Shown here: piece by piece, positions 50,974-64,000 of the stretch | Layout: each line of letters starts with the position of its first letter | Numbering within the stretch: position 1 is the first letter of the stretch | From: Ricinus communis | Lineage: Eukaryota > Streptophyta > Magnoliopsida > Malpighiales > Euphorbiaceae | Length of the DNA stretch: 64,000 nt | Direction of reading: 5' to 3' | Assembly: GCF_019578655.1 (NCBI RefSeq) | Contig: NC_063257.1 | Location: forward strand, 5,518,001 to 5,582,000 | Made by a program: the position numbers and the translations under genes | Notes under the pieces: model-generated | Databases searched by the model: none | The model's input: the letters and a program-made list of their open reading frames with translations, nothing else | What the model was told of the DNA's origin: nothing

Positions 50974-53416
50974 TTACACATCGAAACGGGCACGTATGGT
51001 TGTGCTATTCAGTGACCCAGTTGAAGATGAAGCAACATCCCATGATGCAGTATAGTCACCAACAACATTATCAACCTCTTCATAATCTTGTTGAATTGTT
51101 GAAGAAACTCCTTGAGATGATCTAATCCCTTCTAACTCTATTACCACCGTCTTCATTTTAGGCCTTTTTTTCCCGTTCAGGTTCAAGCATTTTTCTGCTA
51201 ACTTAGCCATTGCAATAATCTCTTCTCTTCCACCCTCCTTGAGAACTCGAGCATCAAGAATTTCAAACAAACGACTCTCTTCCATTGTCATTAGAAAATA
51301 TGTAGCTAAACTTCTCTCTTCGACGGATCTATATGAAGAGATGGGCTTTTGCCCTGTTAAAAGCTCCACGAGTACCACTCCAAAGCTGTAAACATCACTC
51401 TTCTCTGTGAATTGGCTTGATTGGAAATACTCAGGATCCAAGTATCCGAAAGTTCCTTGTACTCTAGTGGTCACATGTGTTTGATCAATTGAAATCGATT
51501 TTGAGGTGCCAAAGTCCGCCACTTTTGCTCTATATTTTTCATCCAAAAGTATGTTTGAGGACTTGATATCTCGATGATAAATAGGCATAGAAGCTGCTGC
51601 ATGCAAATACGCTAGAGCACCTGCAACTTCTGTAGCAATCCGCAGACGCATTTCCCATGTAACCGGAAACTCTTCGTTTGGATTATGTATATATTGGTAG
51701 AGTGTTCCATTGGGAATAAACTCATACACCAGTAAAGGAACTTCTGTTTCCAAACAACATCCGATCAATTTGACAACATTTCTGTGGTTGATTTGTGATA
51801 GAATCACGACCTCATTGATAAATTGATCGAGCTTGTCTTCATCCACTACTTTGGACTTCTTAATAGCAACAACTCTTCCATCTATCAACATTCCTTTGTA
51901 GACGGTCCCTTGACCTCCTTGGCCAAGGATTCGATTCGTATGATAGTCGTCAGTTGCCTTCTCCAATTCCTTGGAGGTGAATACTTTTGTTTGCTCAACA
52001 TAATTTTCTGTAGAAGATAATTGTTCTAGTAACAACCCACCATTCCTTTTGAAAATTTTTTGCTTGAGCTTCATGGCTCGTCTTCTCTTTATTATCTTAT
52101 ACAGTGACCATATACCAATAAGTAATAGCAGGAACCCAATACCTGACCCACAACCTGCAGAAATCGAAAAGGCATCTTTAATTTTCTTCATTATTCAGAC
52201 AATAGGATTTGAGCAATTTAGTAGCTGTGGCGTGCGTGGAATATAATAGGATTTGCACAATTGCATATAGGAAGTTGTGTGATTGAGAAAAAGTGAAAAT
52301 AATGGCATAAATTAACAAATCAACTTGCATACCTATAATGATACTCTTGGTTTTAGTCCGAGATTTTCCCCAAAAAACGGAATTTGGGTAGCATCTGTTG
52401 GAATTTTCATATTTACCATGTCCAGGAGGACACGGACAATTGTAGCCTCCTGGTCTGTACATACAGAACAGTCGACAGTTGTAATTAGAACTTTGATCTG
52501 GGCATTTGTTTGGATCTGCACAAAAGAAATTATAAACCTCAGCAACATTGGGTCTAGATTAGATTAATTATATATGCCAAAGATAATCATGTAATAAAAT
52601 GGAGAAGTTCGTACCTTCACATTGGCAGATACAGACTTGACTTCTGTTCAATTCTTTCCAACAATAACTACTGTCGGTTGTACAAGTGATGTTGTAGTAT
52701 TCACTTATATCACAATAACCTTGATAATTTGCCCAGTCAAGCACTGCTGGTACATGATCCTTGTAATTCAGATCATCAAGGCTTCTTGATGATGACGATT
52801 GAAACGCAAACCAACTTTGGTCAACCATGAAGGCAGACTTGCAACTGTTTGTATTATCACTAAAAGGGTTTGTCATGTTGGCTTCAAAAGACTTCATATA
52901 AGGAGGAATAGTAGTCTGGCAACAGTTGATGCCATAGCAGCCACTTGAATTAGCTTCATCACGACAAATCGAGAGACATCCTCCCACCGTGTCACCAATA
53001 TCTTGCATTAGTATAGCATAATTGTTGCAACCCTTGGCTGTAAACCTGTTGGAAGCATTTGAAAATGTGAAAGGAGTACCCGACAGAGAGACCCTTGAAG
53101 CTGTAGACGTTTTGTGGCTGCAATTGGAATAAATTACTGGATTGTTGACTTGAACTTGGTTTGGCGATAAAACCTCCAGCAATTCCATATTAATGCTTGT
53201 TAAAAATGGTTTTGGAGGTTCAGAAGAGGAGTTGCAAGTCACCTCAAAACTCTCATCCATGTAACAACCTTTTCCAATTCCAAATGGGAATTCAATCGTA
53301 ACATTACCACAATAGGATTCACAAGGCTCCACTGATCGTGCTTGGGCTAGCCACAGTATCAAAAAGAGTTGAAGCTTTATCAACACAAATATCACCTTCT
53401 CACTCTTCCTTTCCAT
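50974..53416 (-). CDS. Wall-associated receptor-like kinase, copy A (WAK family)
   Basis: Exons 53416-52615, 52515-52333 and 52154-50974 give 721 aa. The order is: signal peptide (about 1-27), GUB_WAK galacturonan-binding region with the [16 protein letters not shown] pattern and many Cys, an EGF-like Cys-rich segment in exon 2, one membrane helix (about 331-346) with a basic stop-transfer, then a Ser/Thr kinase. Kinase residues are complete: glycine loop GQGGQG, Lys427 in VAIK, D524 in HRD, D542 in DFG, and [11 protein letters not shown] in the activation segment. It is an active-type RD kinase. Family members bind wall pectin or oligogalacturonides and signal inward in growth and defence. 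The ATG at 53416 opens the signal peptide. Relative to copy B, this protein stops ten residues early. It is a tandem partner of the gene at 56023. Confidence 0.95.
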
Positions 53417-54290
53417 TCTCTTTGAATAAGAGAAGATCAAAATTATGTTGCACCCTTTAGGTGTTTAAGGATTTATGTATAGCAAATTGGCTATATTTCA
53501 ATGTCCTTGCTCTTTCATTTATCTAATCACTTGTATTACTTTTAAGCGTTCTAGCCAGTCAAAGTTGAATTAAGTAGTAGCTTTTGCCAACAGACTTGGT
53601 CCGCTCCATTTGCCGCCCTGACTCTTCCTTTATTCCTATTCTTCTTAGGCTTTTATTAGTGAAAATTAGATAATTTCGCAATTCCTTATTCTTCTTTTTG
53701 AGAAAATTCTCTAAATAATATTATCGGCCTAGAAGGAACAAATTCATCAAATCGCTCATTTCAGAATCTGAATAGAATAATAATAAAAAAATAAATAAAC
53801 TAATGGGTCCTTAGTTAACTCGGGTTGGAACAAAGTTCATTTGCTCACCGTAGTAATTGGAGCCAATTCTTGAGAAACTGAAGAAGTTGACCTTCACGAT
53901 CGTTTTATCGAAATTAAAGTTTCTCAGGGCCTCACTCTAGCTGTTCAGCTCCTGTGTCCACCAGGAAATGCACTTATAAAGTTTATTTATAATTTTACTA
54001 CCTTGATGAAACTAAAAGAATGAAATAGAAATAAAAATGGTCGAAGTTTGAAAATTTATACGATAATCAACCCTTTTTAAATGCAAGATAATAGTAGTTA
54101 ATCGAGTGCATTACATGGAGAGGACAGTGGACTTGACATGTCAAAGAGGAGAAATACAAAGCTACAAAATGGTTCATGATTTTTCTAATCAGTCTTTTTC
54201 AAAACTTTTACAAATGAGAAGAAAGTTCATTGAGCTCATGCTTTCTGCAGTTTAATAAAATAAAATAAAAAACAAATACCTCACGATGAC
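53417..54290. repeat. 5' flank of WAK copy A, duplicated upstream of WAK copy B
   Basis: Stretches here match the flank of copy B at about 58740-59850 in the same order, for example at 53625-53770 against 59145-59290, around 53840-53930 against 59310-59420, and 53940-54290 against 59520-59850. Small gaps and many substitutions separate them. This shows that the tandem duplication carried promoter DNA along with the gene. Confidence 0.7.
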
Positions 54291-54749
54291 AATATCTCTT
54301 TGCGAGATATTTTTTTCTAGAAAAGAAATTTTTTAGTAATACAAATATGTCATGCATGGAACCCTAGCTCCCTTCACATATTACTGTAAATAGTGGATGG
54401 AAAAGAGCTTGAGAAAGTCTCGAGGTTGAGCTTTAAATTTTGAAGCTTCTATGGAGAATTTTCCTTGTCTTTCTTTGAGTCAGCTAATCTTTTATATTCC
54501 TTTGATAGAATATTTCCTGAAAGAAAGGAAGCAATAATCGCCGGGGAAAAAAAATAAAAGGGTGTGGACATTGAAAAGTCAAAAAAAGATTCGAGAAGGG
54601 AAAATAATAATAATTGATGTTACCTAGCTAGCAAAGATGCGTACACGACTGCTCCAAGTAAAATTTGTGATCTTAAAACATGCAATTCAGTGTCAGACAT
54701 GATATTGGCGTTGTGGTTAGAGAACCATTCTAATGCTTCAGTTAATGAA
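54291..54749. other. Unique spacer between WAK copies, left part
   Basis: AT-rich DNA between the end of the duplicated flank and the LINE-type fragment. No gene is seen. Confidence 0.4.
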
Positions 54750-55395
54750 AATAGTGTTTAAAGAGTAGACCTCACTCGGGGAGTATCTCCCGGTATTCTT
54801 GGAGGCCTAAGATGACCATCTCTCCATGAGGAGTGATGAGCTGCACTGATTTGATTGCATGTGTTGATAGGAAGAATGGCTTTTGCATTGAAAAGGAGGC
54901 CTTTCTTTGCTTGACATATGCTACAGCAGATTAGAGCAAGAATAGGTTTAAGATCATGTCTGTCATGACTGTGTAGAATGCGCATTTGTTCCTGCCACCA
55001 GTAAGGAAAGGAGGAAGCACTGTTAGGAGCTCTAAGGCCATAGCCAAACCACGTTGCCCTCGCATGTTCACAATGGAGATAGCATGTACTATGGCAGATT
55101 CTGTCTCCTTTTGGCAGATTGGGAAGAAATTGTGTTGCTATAAATCTTGGCGAAATGAGTTTTCAATAACCACTTTGTCAGCACATCTCCATATAAAAGA
55201 TTTCACCTTTGGTTGGACCTCCATACTCCAAATTAACTGCCAGAAAATTTTTATCATGATTTTGCAAAGAAGATGTAGCCTCAGTGGTATTGGAATTAGA
55301 GTAAATCAACAGTCCGTAGCCCTTCTTGACAGAATAATGGTCACTACTATGATTCCAGAGACTACTTTATCATTCCAGAGATGTTGACCCACAGC
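54750..55395 (-). pseudogene. Decayed LINE-type fragment (reverse-transcriptase zinc-binding plus RNase H region)
   Basis: On the minus strand one frame reads PKVKSFIWRCADK, then a stop, then FFPICQKETESA. After a frame change it reads CEHARATWFGYGLRAPN, and then AKKGLLFNAKAI. That order is the zf-RVT domain (K-x-F-x-W-R, C-P-x-C-x3-E-T, H-C-x-x-A-x-x-W) followed by the start of an RNase H-like part, as in the 3' end of plant non-LTR retroelement polyproteins. In-frame stops and frameshifts make it non-functional. No reverse-transcriptase core is seen, so it is a 5'-truncated or decayed copy. It sits in the unique DNA between the WAK copies. Confidence 0.65.
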
Positions 55396-56022
55396 AATAT
55401 TTTCTATTTTGCCTTGTTCTTCAGGAGTAAACAATTCCATTATCTAATTGATTATATAATCAATTATGTATGTAATTACAGTCCTTCTGGGGTTCAAGTG
55501 TATATCCACACGAGATGGAGAATACACTCTCCATTCTCACCCCACATGGAAGTCAAGACAAAACGGAAATCCTCTGCTTCTTTAGGGGCACTCCCACAAA
55601 GAGCTGTTTCAAAGTATAAATCGGAAATTCAAAAGAAAAAACTAATCTATAAAGTTTATCTTATTAGTTATGGAGAAAGAATCGTGGCTGCCTTGTAGAC
55701 TAAAGAGTTTAACGACCTAACATTTTTCCAATAGAAACTTAAACACAACAATCTCTAGAGAATTAAATCCCTTTTCTTTTATTATTATTATTATTATTAT
55801 TATTTGCAAGTTGTTGCTCGGTTGATTAAAAAAATGCAACCCACCAGAAATAGAGAAGGAAATAGGAACTAATGGATAGAGGGGAAAGAATTTAAAATGG
55901 CAAATCTCTTAATGGTACATCAGTTGAAAAACAAAAACAAAAACAAGACGACGCAAAAATGAAACATTCCCGAAAACAGTGTATAAGATTACAACGAATG
56001 GACGATTTCTTTTTTCTTTGAT
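55396..56022. other. Spacer downstream of WAK copy B
   Basis: The 3' flank of WAK copy B with an (ATT)n microsatellite near 55778-55804. No gene is seen. Confidence 0.5.
55778..55804. repeat. (ATT)n microsatellite
   Basis: About eight to nine TTA/ATT units, in spacer DNA between the WAK genes. Confidence 0.85.
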
Positions 56023-58665
56023 TCATGAGGTGTTATTGGAAGGTAGTAGTGGTTTCACATCAAAACGGGCACGTATGGTGGTGCTATTCAGCGACCCAGT
56101 TGAAGATGAAGCAACATCCCATGATGCAGTATAGTCACCAACAACATAATCAACCTCTTCATAATCTTGTTGAATTGTTGAAGAAACTCCTTGAGATGAT
56201 CTAATCCCTTCTAACTCTATTGCCACAGTCTTCATTTTAGGCCTTTTTTTCCCGTTCAAGTTCAAGCATTTTTCTGCCATCTTAGCCATTGCAATAATCT
56301 CTTCTCTTCCACCCTCCTTGAGAACTCGAGCGTCAAGAATTTCAAACAGACGATTCTCTTCCATTGTCATTAGAAAATATGTAGCTAAACTTCTCTCTTC
56401 CACTGAGCGCAATGACGATATGGGTTTTTGCCCTGTTAAAAGCTCCACAAGTACCACTCCAAAGCTGTAAACATCACTCTTCTCTGTGAATTGGCTTGAT
56501 TGAAAGTACTCAGGATCCAAGTATCCGAAAGTTCCTTGTACTAGAGTTGCCACATGTGTTTGTTCAATTGCAATTGATTTCGAAGTGCCAAAGTCCGCTA
56601 CTTTTGCTCTATACTTCTCATCCAAAAGTATGTTTGAGGACTTGATATCTCGATGATAAATAGGCATAGAAGCTGCTGAATGCAAATATGCTAGAGCACC
56701 TGCAACTTCAGTAGCAATCCGCAGACGCATTTCCCATGTAATTGGGAACTCTTTGTTTGGATTTTGTATATATTGGAAGAGTGTTCCATTAGGAATGAAC
56801 TCATACACCAGTAAAGGAACTTCTGTCTCCAAGCAACATCCGGTCAATTTGACAACATTTCTGTGGTTGATTTGTGAAAGAATCACGACCTCATTGATAA
56901 ATTGATCGAGCTTGTCTTCATCCACTAATTTGGACTTCTTAATAGCAACAACTCTTCCATCCGTCAACATTCCTTTATAGACAGTCCCTTGACCTCCTTG
57001 TCCAAGGATACGACTCGTATGATAGTTGTCAGTTGCCTTCTCCAATTCCTTGGAAGTGAATACTTTTGTTTGCTCGACATGACTTTCTGTAGAAGACAGT
57101 TGTTGTTCTAGTAACAACCCGCCATTCCTTTTGAAAAATTTTTGTTTGAGCTTCGTAGCTCGTCTTCTCTTTATTATCTTGTAGGATAACCATATACCGA
57201 TGATTAATAGCAGGAGTCCGAGTCCTGATCCACAACCTGCACAACTCACAGAAATAAAAGCTTAAGTTTATCATATTCCCTACAAGACCTAATAATATCG
57301 TTAGTACCTGTTCGCAATCACATGCAAGAGGATTTAAGTTTAACGCTAAAGAGCTTCTCGTCATTCATGAAACAACTGTGGTTCAGAGCAGAGTATAGGT
57401 TTTGTATGAAAAAGATAATGGTACTAAGAGAATTCGAATCTTTACTTCTGATATGAATAACCTGGTTTCGGCTCAAGTGATGACACGAATTTACTCTGGT
57501 ATATGATAATTGGCATCTTCATATTTAATATCACTAAACCACAATAAAACAAAATAAATAACTACAAACCTATAAGGATGGTCTTGATTCGAGATTTTCC
57601 AGCAAAAGCGCTATCAGGGTAGCAAATGCTGTACTCTTTATGATGCTCAACAGGACAAGGGCAGTTGTAGCCTCCTCGGTTATACATGCATTTCAATTGA
57701 CAGTAGTAATAGTTCTTTGGATTTGTGCATTTGCCCACATCTGCGCATAAAACAATAAGATAAACTTCATAATTCTGGATATGGAATATCTTTTTGGGAT
57801 GCAGTTTTGGGTTAGATTTTGTTGATGCAAGTTTTCTGAACAAATAGCTGAAGTAAGAATTGTTACCTTCACATTGTCTACAAATACAAAATTGATTTTC
57901 GGTTAGTTGTGCCCAGCAATACCTTGAGGTACAAGTGATGTTTGGATTCTTACTAATATCACAATAGCCTTGATCATTTGCCCAGTCAAGCACTGCTGGC
58001 ACATGATCCATTTGTCGCACTTCATCAAGGTTTGTTGATTTCGATGCAAGCCAATTCTGGCTAACCATGAAAGCAGACTTGCACCTATCACGACCATCTC
58101 CATCACTATTAAAAGGGTTTGTTATGTTTACTTCAAAAGATTGGACATAAGGTGGAATTGTGGTCTGACAGCAGTTAAGGCCATAGCAGCCACTTGAGCT
58201 ATTGTCTCTACAGATAGACAAGCACCCTCCGACCGTGTTTCCACTCTGAGTAAGCATAGCATAACTGTCACAACCTATGGTTGTAAATCTATTAGACTCG
58301 TTCGAGAAAAGGAAAGAAGTGCCTAACAGGGAAACCTCAGTACTAGTTGAGGACTTGTTGCTGCAATTGGAACTAATAACTGGGCTATTGACTGTAATCC
58401 TTTCTGAACCTATTGATGGATCGAGCAGCAATTCCATGTTGATGCTTGTTAAGAAAGGTTTTGGAGGTGTAAAAGAATCGTTGCAAACTATCTCAAACAT
58501 CTCACTCATATAACAGCCTTTTCCAATTCCAAACGGGAATGGAAAGGTAATATCCCCGCAGGATTCTTGACATACTGGCCCTGCAGCTGTTGCCAGTAGT
58601 GCTTGGTTTAGCCATAGTTGTATCAAAATGATGTGAAGTTTCCCTGTCGTAATTATTCTATCCAT
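56023..58665 (-). CDS. Wall-associated receptor-like kinase, copy B (WAK family)
   Basis: Exons 58665-57867, 57740-57570 and 57236-56023 give 727 aa, with intron positions and phases identical to copy A. Parts in order: signal peptide (about 1-28), GUB_WAK region ([16 protein letters not shown] and further Cys), EGF-like segment in exon 2, membrane helix (about 326-341), kinase with Lys423 in VAIK, D520 in HRD, D538 in DFG and [11 protein letters not shown]. The kinase is nearly identical to copy A, while the extracellular part differs at many sites. The C-terminus is ten residues longer ([10 protein letters not shown]). Intron 1 (57741-57866) is 126 nt, a multiple of three, and has no in-frame stop, so a retained form would remain open. 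The role is as for WAKs generally: a plasma-membrane sensor bound to wall pectin. Confidence 0.95.
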
Positions 58666-61351
58666 TGTCTGTTGGAGGAGATATGGAGATGAAGCTCTTT
58701 TTCAGGTGTTTAAGCGCTTGAAGGGAAGAGGGAGGTATGTATTTGTATTCACCTGTACCTGGTCCGAAACAATTTTGCTTTTACCAGTCCAAAGTTCTGG
58801 CTAGCCAAAGTTGAATTATCAGTTACTGTTTGCCCTGTTTCTTCCCTGACTATTCTCAGAGCTTGTCATCTACTTATCAAAACTATCAGATAGAAGAGAC
58901 GAAAAAAATCTAAATTGATGATGGTATAGAAATTGCAACTTTTCTTAAAATTATGTTCCAAGTGGGCCCTGTAGATAAAATAAATCAAATTTATAAATGT
59001 ATTGCATTAAATGATGATTGACGAGTTTCTGAAATGCCTTGTTAATTTTCCCTGTAAAAAAGAAATGTGTTGTTAATGTTCAGCGAGTTAAATCCCGTTT
59101 TGTTTTCTTTTATATGTTTCAGGAAATAATGCAACTTGCCCCATGACTCTTTCTTTATCCCTATGGGTTCTCAGGCTTTTCTTTGTGGAAATGAGATAAT
59201 TGCAGCGTGCCCTTATTCTTATTCTGAGAAAGTTCTCTCATACATATTGACATAGAAAGAACAAAGTCATCAAAGTGATCATTTGATATGAAGTTGAATG
59301 TGTAAGTCATAACATGTTCACTGTAGCGATTGGAACCAATTCCCGTGAACCTGTTAAAGTTGACCTTTCCGATCATATTTTCAGAATCAAAGCCTCTCAT
59401 TTCCTCAGGTTCCTCACTTAAACCTTGATTAACTAAAACCAAATTATTCCCCTTAAATGGTTGAAAAGATAAAAGGTTTAATTGCATTATAAAGAATTAC
59501 ATTCAGATAACTTGGAACTAACTACCCAGCTGTGTGCCTTCAGGAAATTCACTAGTAAAGTTTACATATTAATATAATAAATTGATGAAACTAAAGGAAT
59601 AAAATAAAAATAAAATTGGTTAGAGCTTCGAGAAGCTATAAGATAATTAACCCTTTCAAACATATTTATATAAATAATAGTAGCTAATGAAGTGCATTAC
59701 ACAGGGAGTACTATGACAAAGTGGAAATTTTGACAAAGCTACAAAAGGGATCATGAATCTTCTAATCAGTCTTTCTTTAAACTATTAGACATGAGGAAGT
59801 TGAATGAGCTTCTGTATTCTTCAGTCTAATAAAACAAAAAAAAAACTCATATATATAATATTTATGTTATATTTCTTATTATTGTTATGTTAGATTTTTT
59901 TTTTTAATATCATTTAGAGTGGAAATTTATGAGTTTTCCTTTATGGTAGTTTTATTCATCAATATCACGTGTTCACGGTCTTTTTTTAATCTTTCTCTTT
60001 TGGAAGTAATGGAAAACTTGTTAATATAATCAAACTCGTTTAAAGACCAAAGAATATTCTGGAGAAGTAATTTTTAGTGATTATTAATGAGTTCACCATC
60101 AACACGGTTGAAAAATATTATAAATAAAATTTTACTCTGTATTTTTTAAATTATATCAAAGATGTACTCTTAAATTTTTATTAATAAAAGCTTTATATTT
60201 CTCCTCTTAATTACATATCTTTCTAGGTTTCTTGGTTTTAGTTTTGTGTTTGATATGGTTTAATTTATTGTAAATTATTTTAATTTTTTTCTTTAAAATA
60301 TATTATTTATGTTTTCCTTGTTTCTTGGAGATTTTTTTTTGAAATACTTTAAAATTATTTTTTTCTTTAAAGTATTGAAATTTAGATTAACCTGAAATAT
60401 GAAGGAAAATTAATCGCATGAAGTTTTATGATACTAATTTTGTATTACGGGTCAAAAATTATACAAGTTGACGGTATTAGTCAAATCTATAAATAATCAA
60501 TCAAAAGGACATTCACATTCCTAAGATCCCCTCAATGGGCCGAAGCTGCTATCCTCACCACCCATCTGCCGCCGTTATTACATTTTAATTCCATTTCGGC
60601 TGCATCACCGCCATCATTTTGTCACAATCGTCATCGCCAACGTTTCCGCGGTTAAATTAATCTAATCTTTTAGTAACATGCTGAATCAAATCATTAAAAT
60701 CGATTCATTATTTCAATACCGAAAATTAGTGAACTCATTTTCAAATTTGATTCAGTCATTTATTATGAGAATTTGAGAGGTACCAGCTCAAAATTTTTCA
60801 ATTTCTGTAACTTTTATGGTTGTCATTTTATTATCATCATCGTTTTAAACGAGAAATGCAGCGCATGCATGCTATCAACCAGCTATTTTACGTTAGATTA
60901 TTAAGGCGGCCCTCAAAGGCAAGCAGAAGGAAAGCCCAGAAAACAAAGAAATACGATGTAGAGTTGGGCCTAATTTGGAGCACTAATTTTGAAAGGTGGA
61001 TCCATAGTTACATATTGTCTCCTCTGGTCCAGCATTAAGGAAAAGCCTAAAGAAGAAGAAAATAACAGAAAGAACGACTGCGTGCCGGTACAGCCGCCGC
61101 GGGAAACTTTATTTGAGAGCATAATAATAGCTGCTAATACCAAGCCATTCTCTCTCTTTCACCTATAACACTTTCCCTTCCTCTTCTGTAAGCTTCTTTT
61201 CTTTATTTCCCATTTTCGATTATGTAATATTTGCGTTGCAGTGGCCAAACTATTATAAAGTGCTTTTTTTCGTTCTTTAATTATTTTTATTTTTTAACGA
61301 CAGGATTGCAAGTGGACTTATAGAAGAATATAGAGCAAAAATTTGAATTCG
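58666..61351. other. Spacer: WAK copy B flank and TGT promoter region
   Basis: The left part (to about 59850) is the duplicated WAK 5' flank. About 59850-60480 is AT-rich without a gene. The right end is the TGT promoter and leader, with a possible 5' UTR intron at 61188-61303 (GTAAG start, CAG end). The open frame at 60820-61038 has no recognisable features and lies in presumed promoter DNA. Confidence 0.5.
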
Positions 61352-63948
<2,597 letters not shown>

Positions 63949-64000
63949 GTATGCTCATTCACTTTTTATGTAAACATAATTAAAATTTCTAGAACCAAAT

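Noticed and set aside
57741..57866. Treating WAK copy B exon 1 and exon 2 as one long exon
   Set aside because: Copy A has a clear intron at the same place and phase, and copy B has matching GT and AG borders, so splicing is the default. Retention is listed only as a finding.
60820..61038. 72-residue plus-strand frame before the TGT gene
   Set aside because: It has no recognisable sequence or splice partners and lies in presumed promoter DNA.

Overview
The window is nuclear DNA from a eudicot plant. Genes are split by many short GT-AG introns, the spacers are very AT-rich, and the proteins are plant families: an ATL RING-H2 ligase, a phytocyanin, an arabinogalactan protein, chloroplast RNA-binding and starch enzymes, and wall-associated kinases. 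The isoamylase reads to me like Euphorbiaceae (castor-bean relatives), but that is recollection and the species cannot be fixed from sequence alone. I see no tRNA, rRNA, CRISPR array or bacterial-type operon.

Layout. 0-6.7 kb: an intronless ATL-type RING-H2 gene (minus), then a small gene (plus) for a probable plastid membrane protein with an amphipathic helical tail. 8.5-10.7 kb: an uncharacterised coiled-coil protein in six exons (plus). 12.1-13.4 kb: a two-RRM chloroplast ribonucleoprotein (plus). 19.4-20.2 kb: a GPI-type uclacyanin (plus). 23.3-23.7 kb: a classical arabinogalactan protein (minus). 26.9-37.2 kb: a complete 23-exon isoamylase 3 gene (minus), rebuilt exon by exon. 40.2-47.4 kb: a complete ten-exon FAM91-family gene (minus). 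49.2-50.1 kb: an unknown four-span membrane protein (plus). 51-58.7 kb: two tandem wall-associated receptor-like kinases (minus). 61.35 kb to the end: the 5' part of queuine tRNA-ribosyltransferase (plus), cut by the window edge.

The genes do not form one pathway. Three (RRM protein, ISA3, small helical protein) are predicted to act in the plastid. Four products (phytocyanin, AGP, both WAKs) belong to the cell surface and wall. The order RRM protein - AGP - ISA3 matches the Arabidopsis block At4g09040-At4g09030-At4g09020 as I remember it, so it looks like an old conserved block, with the phytocyanin as an extra gene inside it.

The points most worth a second look are these: a non-autonomous hAT-like transposon with terminal inverted repeats and a near-perfect 8-bp target duplication in a FAM91 intron; the recent WAK duplication, which includes about 0.8 kb of 5' flank and in which one copy has lost its C-terminal tail through a single-base stop; a stop-free 126-nt intron in the other WAK copy; a probable GC-AG intron in ISA3; an irregular splice donor in the plastid protein gene; paired G-boxes upstream of ISA3; and two decayed LINE-type fragments. 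I found no clearly new multi-gene system.
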